NCBI GenBank assembly: GCA_021779435.1
Contig: JAJYAR010000173.1
Location: 1-6,349 of the forward strand
DNA: 6,349 bases
Source: a bacterium
GTDB taxonomy: Bacteria > Verrucomicrobiota > Verrucomicrobiae > JAJYAR01
Direction: 5' to 3'
Shown: one piece after another, positions 1 to 5,073 of the stretch
Layout: every line of letters begins with the position of its first letter
How positions within the stretch are numbered: position 1 is the first letter of the stretch
Notes under the pieces: model-generated
Database searches by the model: none
Told to the model about the DNA's origin: nothing
What the model saw: the letters and a program-made list of their open reading frames with translations, nothing else
Program-made: the position numbers and the translations under genes

Positions 1-1
1 G

Positions 2-388
2 CTCAACGGGCGCGCCGTCATCGTCATCGGCCGCGACCACCTCGACGCAGGCTCGGTCGCCTCGCCGTACCGCGAGACCGAAGGCATGGCCGACGGCTCC
101 GACGCCATCGCCGATTGGCCTCTGCTCAACGCTCTCCTGAACTGCGCGGCCGGAGCGTCGTGGATCTCGATTCATAACGGCGGTGGTGTCGGCGTTGGGT
201 ATGCCCAGCACGCCGGAATGGTCGTCGTTGCCGAAGGCAGCGATTCCGCCCGCGAGCGTCTGGAACGCGTGCTGACCACCGACCCCGGCACCGGCATCGT
301 CCGCCACGCCGACGCAGGCTACCCCGCCGCCATCGATGCCGCCCGCCGCCACGGCATCGCGATCCCCATGCACGACACCAAAGCGTGA
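2..388 (+). CDS. hutU: Urocanate hydratase (urocanase), C-terminal part; 5' end outside window
   Basis: The open frame enters from the left edge and gives the last 128 residues of a protein that is normally about 550 residues long. Urocanase is a cytoplasmic NAD+-dependent enzyme that hydrates urocanate to 4-imidazolone-5-propionate, the second step of histidine degradation. Family signatures are visible in order: [37 protein letters not shown], a glycine-rich [19 protein letters not shown] stretch, and the C-terminal [14 protein letters not shown]. The essential cysteine of the family lies upstream of this fragment, so catalytic competence cannot be judged. Small departures from the usual consensus are Tyr in SPYRETE, where Asn is common, and HN before the glycines, where HH is common. 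The TGA stop overlaps the GTG start of hutI by four bases, which implies an operon and translational coupling. Identification is very secure. Confidence 0.96.
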   Translation, partial: LNGRAVIVIGRDHLDAGSVASPYRETEGMADGSDAIADWPLLNALLNCAAGASWISIHNGGGVGVGYAQHAGMVVVAEGSDSARERLERVLTTDPGTGIVRHADAGYPAAIDAARRHGIAIPMHDTKA

Positions 389-1638
389 AGCCTGGCCTCG
401 CTGTCGTCAACTGCGCGCAACTCGTCACGGTTGCGGGACCCGCGCATCCGCGCACCGGCGGAGAAATGCGCAACCTCGGCCTCATCGAAAACGGTGCGCT
501 GCTGGTCCGCGATGGCCGCATCGAAGCCGTTGGTTTGCGCGACGAAATCGAAAGCCGCCTCGCCGCCGATGACACTGTTCTCGACGCAGAAGGACGCGTC
601 GCGCTTCCCGGCTTCGTCGACGCGCATACGCACCCGGTGTTCGCGGGGACACGTTGCGGAGAATTCGAACTTCGATCGCGGGGCGCGACTTACGAAGAAA
701 TCGCCGCGGCCGGCGGAGGCATCCTCGAGACCGTCCGCCAAACCCGACGGGCAAGCGAAGACCAACTGTTCGAAGCCGCCCTCCGCCATCAGCAGTGGTT
801 TCTTCGCAACGGCACAACGACGGTGGAAGCCAAGTCCGGCTACGGCCTCACCGTCGACGACGAATTGAAAATCCTCCGCGTTATTCGACGCCTCAACGCC
901 CACGGGCCGATCCGCTGGGCGCCGACCTTTCTTGGCGCGCACGCCGTACCCGAAGAATTTCGCGCGAACCGCGGCGCGTATGTAGAACTCGTCTGCGAAA
1001 GGATGCTGCCCGCCGTCGCCGCCGGGCATCTGGCACGATACTGCGACGCCTTCTGCGAGCCCTCGGCCTTTTCGATCCAAGAGACTCGCACGGTGCTCAC
1101 TCGCGCCGCTTCGCTCGGCCTTGGCCTCCGCCTGCATGCCGATCAACTCACCTGCTCCGGCGCCGCCGGACTCGCCGCTTCACTCGGGGCGGCCACGGCC
1201 GATCATCTCGAGCAGACCAGCGACGCGGGCATCGCCGAACTCCGCGCAGCGGGTGTGCAACCAGTGCTGCTCCCCGCCTCGGTCTACGCCCTCGGCCGCA
1301 CGCGCTATCCTCGCGCCCGCGACATGATCGATGCAGGCCTCGCCATCGTGCTGGCGACGGATTTCAACCCCGGCTCCTCGCCCACTCCTTCGATGACTAT
1401 GGTGCTTTCGCTCGCCTGCACGCAGATGCGCCTCACCCCCGCCGAAGCCATCACAGCCGCCACTATTAACCCAGCCTGGTCCGTTGGCCTCGGCCACGAA
1501 ACCGGCTCGCTCGAAGCCGGCAAGCGCGCCGACGTTCTTCTCGCCGACTGCGCCGACTACCGCGAGATCCCCTATTTCTTCGGGGTCGAGCACGCATGGG
1601 TTGTGCTTGCGGGCGGCGAAGTGGCTTTCCGGCGGTGA
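385..1638 (+). CDS. hutI: Imidazolonepropionase
   Basis: A 417-residue protein, close to the usual length for imidazolonepropionase of the amidohydrolase superfamily. The enzyme is a cytoplasmic metallohydrolase that opens 4-imidazolone-5-propionate to N-formimino-L-glutamate, the third step of histidine degradation and directly after HutU. Visible features are the metal-binding [10 protein letters not shown] motif (His81, His83), EAKSGYG (Lys150), FLGAHAVP (His186), HADQL (His251), DHLE (His274) and [13 protein letters not shown] (Asp326), plus the C-terminal [13 protein letters not shown] typical of amidohydrolases. All expected metal and substrate positions appear intact. I chose the GTG at 385 because the following residues match the family's N-terminus, and because it overlaps the hutU stop (GTGA). 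There is no good Shine-Dalgarno sequence in front, so translation is probably coupled to hutU. A later ATG (466) would remove the first beta-strands. Confidence 0.97.
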   Translation: MKPGLAVVNCAQLVTVAGPAHPRTGGEMRNLGLIENGALLVRDGRIEAVGLRDEIESRLAADDTVLDAEGRVALPGFVDAHTHPVFAGTRCGEFELRSRGATYEEIAAAGGGILETVRQTRRASEDQLFEAALRHQQWFLRNGTTTVEAKSGYGLTVDDELKILRVIRRLNAHGPIRWAPTFLGAHAVPEEFRANRGAYVELVCERMLPAVAAGHLARYCDAFCEPSAFSIQETRTVLTRAASLGLGLRLHADQLTCSGAAGLAASLGAATADHLEQTSDAGIAELRAAGVQPVLLPASVYALGRTRYPRARDMIDAGLAIVLATDFNPGSSPTPSMTMVLSLACTQMRLTPAEAITAATINPAWSVGLGHETGSLEAGKRADVLLADCADYREIPYFFGVEHAWVVLAGGEVAFRR

Positions 1639-1659
1639 ATGCCACCGCTTGGGAAGCGG
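1632..1659. terminator. Overlapping short hairpins between convergent genes, possible weak bidirectional terminator
   Basis: Two perfect 6-bp stems share bases and so cannot form together: GCGGTG (1632-1637) with CACCGC (1643-1648), and CCGCTT (1645-1650) with AAGCGG (1654-1659). The first includes the hutI stop codon. They sit in the 28-base gap between the convergent hutI and cytochrome genes. Neither is followed directly by a T-run on either strand; on the plus strand a T-rich stretch begins only at about 1676. A role in termination is inferred from position only. Confidence 0.3.
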
Positions 1660-1666
1660 CCGTGAC

Positions 1667-2029
1667 TCACTGCCGTTCTTTGATTTTGTTCAGAAGCGGA
1701 ATGTCCTTCACAGGCTTCGGCGAAGGAAGCGTCCGGATATAGGCGTAAATATCCTCCAGCTCCCGGTCCGATACGACTTTCTCCGTGTAAGCAGGCATTT
1801 CGCCTGCGGGGTGGCGCACATAGCGAATGAGGTCCTGCGCCCGCAGCGGAAGCCCCGCGATCGGCGCGCCGGCCCGCCCGCCCTGGCCCGCGTAGCCATG
1901 GCATTCAAAGCAGCCGACTTTGCGGAAAAGGACTTTCCCGTTTGCCGCCGAACCCGCTTCAGGACCCGCGCCCTGCGGAGCCGCGGCAAGCGCAACCGTA
2001 GACAGAAACAACATGAAGATCCGAGACAT
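1667..2029 (-). CDS. Small exported monoheme cytochrome c
   Basis: About 120 residues. A Sec-type signal peptide is visible (Met-Ser-Arg, then a hydrophobic run FMLFLSTVALAAA), followed by one heme-binding motif CFECH (Cys40, Cys43, His44 from the ATG start) in the usual ANGKVLFRKVGCFECHGYAG context. A GEMPAY segment carries Met78 as the likely distal heme ligand, and a final helix DRELEDIYAYIRTLP is typical of class I / cbb3-type cytochrome c domains. It should be a periplasmic electron carrier. The gene immediately follows the Tat-exported TPP enzyme and is surely co-translated with it, so it is probably that enzyme's electron acceptor (inference). I chose ATG at 2029 because GGTGA (2035-2039) lies five bases upstream. 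A GTG at 2038, which overlaps the preceding TGA, would add three residues (MTN) and is the main alternative. The last 20 residues are Lys/Pro-rich and of no evident function. Confidence 0.9.
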   Translation of the reverse strand: MSRIFMLFLSTVALAAAPQGAGPEAGSAANGKVLFRKVGCFECHGYAGQGGRAGAPIAGLPLRAQDLIRYVRHPAGEMPAYTEKVVSDRELEDIYAYIRTLPSPKPVKDIPLLNKIKERQ

Positions 2030-2034
2030 GTTGG

Positions 2035-2039
2035 TCACC
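2035..2039 (-). promoter_or_regulatory. Ribosome binding site GGTGA for the cytochrome gene
   Basis: GGTGA is complementary to the 16S rRNA 3' end (part of GGAGGTGATC) and lies five bases before ATG 2029. It also contains the stop codon of the TPP enzyme gene and the alternative GTG start. Termination and re-initiation therefore share the same bases, which favours stoichiometric synthesis of the two proteins. Confidence 0.5.
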
Positions 2040-3978
2040 GTGGCTGAGTTACGACATCGATCAGCGCCGGTTCTCCTCGCTTCACGACTTCAATCGCCGC
2101 CTTGAGCGCCGGGCCCAGATCATTGGGATTCTCGATCGGTCCCGCACTATACATCCCGTATGCCTTTGCCATCAACGCGTAGTTGATGTTCGGATCGGTG
2201 ATCGCGGTACCGATCTGCGCCTGGTCCGGACGCCGCTGCGCCCTGCAGGCCATGTCCTGCAGGTACATCATCTCCTGGTGATAGGCCCGGTTGTTGTGCA
2301 TGATCGTCAGCAGAGGAATGCGATGGTGAGCCGCCGTCCAGAGAACGCCGGGCGCGTAATTCAGGTCCCCATCGCACTGAATGCTGACGCTCAGCCTGCC
2401 ATGCTTCTTATTAGCAAGCGCCGCGCCCACCGCCGCCGGGGCGCCATAGCCGATGCCGTAGGCGCCCTGGCCGCCGATGTACTGGTAATGCTTGTCGAAA
2501 TCCCACAGCCTGCCCGGCCAGTCGCTGACGAATGTCGTCGGCGACACGAGCGACCAGTCCTCATTGCGAATCTGCTCCCACAACTCAGCCGACATTCGAG
2601 CCGTGCTGACAGGGCTCGCGTCCCAACCGTAAGCGGCTTCGCGGAAATCGTGGTCCCGATTGCTCCGATGCCGCTCAGCGAAACGCTTGCCTCGTTCCTC
2701 GATGGCGCGCTTCCGCTCCGGCGTGATCAGCTTCCGGCACGCTTCGATCAACGACGGCAGCGTGGCCTCCGCATCGGCTGCCAACGCGAGGTCCGCCTCC
2801 TCGGAGCGCCCGAAATCCTGATAGTTGCTCCGGCTGAACAGGTCCTCGGAGGAAATCGTCACCACCTTCGCCCCGGGCTTGAGAATCGAGCGGTTCTGCA
2901 TGCCCATTCGGTTAATCGGAGTCTGCCTGTGCGTGACAAACCACAGATCCACCGCTTCCAGGCCGAGAATTACGTCGGCATCGGAGATGCTTCCGCTGTT
3001 GTACAAAGGGCGCCGCGACGGAAACACCATCCGGTTTCGCCGGTCCATTACGGGCGCCTGCAGCGTTTCCGCGAGTTGCACAAGCAGGTCCACGCCGTTC
3101 TGGGTACGCGCTACGCGGCCCGCCACGATCACCGGACTCTCCGCCTGCACCAGCCATTTCGCCGCTTCGGCGACTGCTCCCGGCTCTCCGGCCGGCGGTG
3201 AAGGCAGAGTCAGTTTGGGAATCCGCAGCGTGCGCCTGTCGGACGCGGACATCGGTTCTTCCTGAAGTTGGCCGTTCGCCGCGAGCACCACCGGCTCCAT
3301 CGGCGGAGTCATGGCAATCCGATACGCCTTCACCGCCGATTCCGCGAAATGGCCGAGGGAAATCGGCGAGTCGTCCCACTTGGTGAAGTCGCGGACCATG
3401 GACGCCGGATCCTGTACGCTGTGTTTCCATTCGACATCGCCGCGGCGGAAATTGATCTCCTGCTCGTTGCCGAGCACGACGAACACGGGTACGCGGTCCG
3501 CATAGGCGTTGTAGATCGCCATTGAAGCGTGCTGCAGGCCCACCGTGCCGTGAGCCATGATCATCAGCGGCTTGCCGGAAATCTTGAAATAGCCGTGGGC
3601 CATCGCCACCGACGATTCCTCGTGACAACAGGTGATCCACTCCGGATCCTTGTTGCCCCCGTAATTGATGAACGACTCCTGCAGGCCCCGGAAGCTCGAC
3701 CCCGGATTCGCGCAAATGTAGTCGAATCCAAGAGTCTTCAGGACATCCACCATGAAATCGGCGCCGGGCCGGTCGGTGGTGTAGACGTCGGCTTGAGGCG
3801 GCGGCGCCGTAGTCTCAAGAGCGATCTCGCGAGCCGAAGGCAGCGGCGCCGCCCGCCGCTCGGACTCCGTCTGTTGCGCCTCGGCGGCCTGGCCCCCGGC
3901 TAACAGACTCGCCGCGCCCCCCGCGGCGCCCGTCAGGAAACTGCGGCGGCCCAGCGAAACATCCTTGTCCGCGCCCAT
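2035..3978 (-). CDS. Tat-exported thiamine pyrophosphate-dependent enzyme (acetolactate synthase / benzoylformate decarboxylase superfamily)
   Basis: A 647-residue protein with the three-domain layout of 2-oxoacid-acting TPP enzymes. Residues 1-34 form a twin-arginine signal: LGRRSFL at 9-15, a mild hydrophobic stretch, and an AEA cleavage site at about 34. The Pyr domain (about 70-245) carries ICANPGSS (88-95), HEESSVAMAHGY with the cofactor-activating Glu120, and AHGTVGLQHAS. The central domain is about 265-420. The PP domain carries GGQGAYGIGYGAPAAVGAAL, CDGD (535-538) and the matching HNN (561-563), which together bind Mg and the diphosphate. The usual first Gly of the GDG motif is Cys535. 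TPP and any FAD would be loaded before Tat export, so the enzyme should act in the periplasm. The substrate is unknown: a 2-oxoacid is likely, but acetolactate synthesis is not supported by an exported enzyme. The frame stays open up to 4092, but ATG 3978 is chosen because the Tat signal begins there and GGGAGG precedes it. Confidence 0.9.
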   Translation of the reverse strand: MGADKDVSLGRRSFLTGAAGGAASLLAGGQAAEAQQTESERRAAPLPSAREIALETTAPPPQADVYTTDRPGADFMVDVLKTLGFDYICANPGSSFRGLQESFINYGGNKDPEWITCCHEESSVAMAHGYFKISGKPLMIMAHGTVGLQHASMAIYNAYADRVPVFVVLGNEQEINFRRGDVEWKHSVQDPASMVRDFTKWDDSPISLGHFAESAVKAYRIAMTPPMEPVVLAANGQLQEEPMSASDRRTLRIPKLTLPSPPAGEPGAVAEAAKWLVQAESPVIVAGRVARTQNGVDLLVQLAETLQAPVMDRRNRMVFPSRRPLYNSGSISDADVILGLEAVDLWFVTHRQTPINRMGMQNRSILKPGAKVVTISSEDLFSRSNYQDFGRSEEADLALAADAEATLPSLIEACRKLITPERKRAIEERGKRFAERHRSNRDHDFREAAYGWDASPVSTARMSAELWEQIRNEDWSLVSPTTFVSDWPGRLWDFDKHYQYIGGQGAYGIGYGAPAAVGAALANKKHGRLSVSIQCDGDLNYAPGVLWTAAHHRIPLLTIMHNNRAYHQEMMYLQDMACRAQRRPDQAQIGTAITDPNINYALMAKAYGMYSAGPIENPNDLGPALKAAIEVVKRGEPALIDVVTQPR

Positions 3979-3986
3979 CGTTGGTT

Positions 3987-3992
3987 CCTCCC
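3987..3992 (-). promoter_or_regulatory. Shine-Dalgarno site of the TPP enzyme gene
   Basis: GGGAGG lies eight bases before ATG 3978. It is the strongest ribosome binding site in the window and decides the start: the longer open frame up to 4092 would read into yraN and bury the Tat signal. Confidence 0.8.
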
Positions 3993-4034
3993 GTCGCGCC
4001 GGCCCGGACCGGCCCCGTGATTCGCGTGGCGCCC

Positions 4035-4063
4035 ATTGTATAACTTCGACGCGCTTTGAACAA
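4035..4063 (-). promoter_or_regulatory. Sigma70-like promoter for the TPP enzyme / cytochrome operon
   Basis: On the minus strand, TTGTTC (4058-4063) and TACAAT (4035-4040) are separated by exactly 17 bases. TACAAT differs from the -10 consensus at one position; the -35 box keeps its TTG half. This AT-rich patch stands out in a GC-rich region and lies just past the yraN stop. It predicts a transcript start near 4028 and a leader of about 50 bases. No start site has been measured. Confidence 0.5.
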
Positions 4064-4069
4064 GGCCCC

Positions 4070-4510
4070 TTACCCTTCGACCGCAAACACATCCCGGAAA
4101 TGCGTGATCCGGACCGGCGTCTCGAACACGACGTTTACGACGTCGAACCGCAGACGCTCGCGAGGCACGCCCGCGCGGCGGGCGTAGGAGTACGCCGCGC
4201 GGCGCAGGCTGGCGATCTTCTCCTCTCCGATCGCGCGGTCCGGCGCGCCGAACTCCTCTGTCGCACGCGACTTCACTTCCACCACCACCAGCGCTCCCGT
4301 CTCCCGCGTTCCGTCCCAGGCCACCAGGTCCAGTTCGACGCTGCCTTCCTCACGCCGCCAGTTCCGCGCCACCACCGTCAGACCTTCGCGCTGCAAGTAC
4401 CGGTGCGCCAGATCTTCGCCGCGCGCTCCCAAGGCGTGCTCCGCGTTGCCGGCGCGGCGGCGCGCCCGGTCCCGCACGCCGTCCGCCCATCGGTAGAGCC
4501 AGCCCAGCAT
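4070..4510 (-). CDS. yraN: YraN family protein (UPF0102), predicted PD-(D/E)xK nuclease fold
   Basis: A 146-residue protein, slightly longer than the usual 115-130 residues because of a basic N-terminal helix (about 1-22, rich in Arg). The family signature is complete: GARGEDLAHRYLQREG (28-43), VVARNWR (46-52), the acidic pair in VELDLVAWD (Glu59, Asp61), and VVVEVKSR (Glu78, Lys80), which is the PD-(D/E)xK catalytic core. A K..LRRAAYSYARR helix follows at about 98-112. The fold is related to restriction-type endonucleases and Holliday junction resolvases, but the cellular role of YraN is not established. Start ATG 4510 has GAGG (4518-4521) seven bases upstream and overlaps the preceding methyltransferase stop by one base (TGATG), so the two are coupled. 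It ends 91 bases before the TPP enzyme start, with no clear terminator between. Confidence 0.93.
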   Translation of the reverse strand: MLGWLYRWADGVRDRARRRAGNAEHALGARGEDLAHRYLQREGLTVVARNWRREEGSVELDLVAWDGTRETGALVVVEVKSRATEEFGAPDRAIGEEKIASLRRAAYSYARRAGVPRERLRFDVVNVVFETPVRITHFRDVFAVEG

Positions 4511-5073
4511 CAGATCGCCTCGAACTCAAAGTCCATCACTTTGCCGCGCACCACGTAGCACAAGTAGTATTCCCAAAACCGCCGGAACCGCGGAAACCGA
4601 TTCACGAGAAACTCGAACCCCAGCCACCGCCAGAAAGCTAGTAGCCGCACTCGCACCGAAATCTCGCGGAACCGCCGCCGGGAGTAATAACCGAACCCCG
4701 CGTTGTTTTCCCCGAAATAGCGGAAGGAAAAGCTGTTCAGGTGCCACCGGTGCGTGGGATCGCAGAAGGAACTGAAGTCCGTGTAATGCGGCGTCACGAT
4801 AATCACGCGACCGCCCGGACCTGTGAGCCGGTGAAACTCCTCCATGGTTCGGATCACATCGCTCACGTGCTCGATGACGTGAATCGCCCGCACGCAGCCG
4901 AACGATGCGTCGCGGAACGGGTATGGGAAATGATCGAGATCGCAAAGCACGTCGGCGCGCGTTCCGGGGATGCGATCGATTCCGACCGCCCCCGGATACT
5001 TGTTCACGCCACAACCAACGTCAAGGACTCGCCGCGGCGGCCCTTCCGGCCCTACCGGGCGAGACTCAGGCAT
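4510..5073 (-). CDS. Class I SAM-dependent methyltransferase, substrate unknown
   Basis: A 187-residue single-domain protein of the Methyltransf_11 type. Motif I is RRVLDVGCGVNKYPG (14-28); the ribose-binding acid follows in VGIDR (Asp33); ADVLCDLDHFPYPF precedes the HVIEHV motif (65-70); and LTGPGGRVIIVTPH (83-96) forms motif III. A less common DPTHRWHLNSFSF segment (105-117) probably belongs to the substrate site. The C-terminal third is unusually rich in aromatic and basic residues (FWRWLGFEF, RFRRFWEYY), which might lie against a membrane; this is inference. ATG 5073 is chosen because the SAM motif follows at once and no GTG or TTG start lies nearby. The frame is open as far as 5457 upstream, but that part is the shadow of the aminotransferase. 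The start lies 22 bases inside the aminotransferase gene, and the stop overlaps yraN. Confidence 0.88.
   Translation of the reverse strand: MPESRPVGPEGPPRRVLDVGCGVNKYPGAVGIDRIPGTRADVLCDLDHFPYPFRDASFGCVRAIHVIEHVSDVIRTMEEFHRLTGPGGRVIIVTPHYTDFSSFCDPTHRWHLNSFSFRYFGENNAGFGYYSRRRFREISVRVRLLAFWRWLGFEFLVNRFPRFRRFWEYYLCYVVRGKVMDFEFEAI

Noticed and set aside
319..1146. Minus-strand open frame of 275 codons opposite hutI
   Set aside because: It shows no recognisable motif, while the plus strand carries every catalytic motif of imidazolonepropionase.
2278..3201. Plus-strand open frame of 307 codons opposite the TPP enzyme
   Set aside because: No family signature, Arg-rich composition, and exact overlap with a strongly supported gene mark it as a shadow frame.
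3998..4013. GCCGG / CCGGC inverted repeat in the TPP operon leader, as terminator or operator
   Set aside because: A 5-bp GC stem of this kind arises readily by chance in GC-rich DNA, and there is no T-run or second copy.
3979..4034. TPP riboswitch in the leader of the TPP enzyme gene
   Set aside because: The predicted leader is only about 50 bases, and I see none of the conserved THI-box elements such as CTGAGA. The enzyme uses TPP and does not make it, so none is expected.
3979..4092. N-terminal extension of the TPP enzyme to the start at 4092
   Set aside because: It would overlap yraN, cover the promoter and ribosome binding site, and place the Tat signal 38 residues inside the protein.
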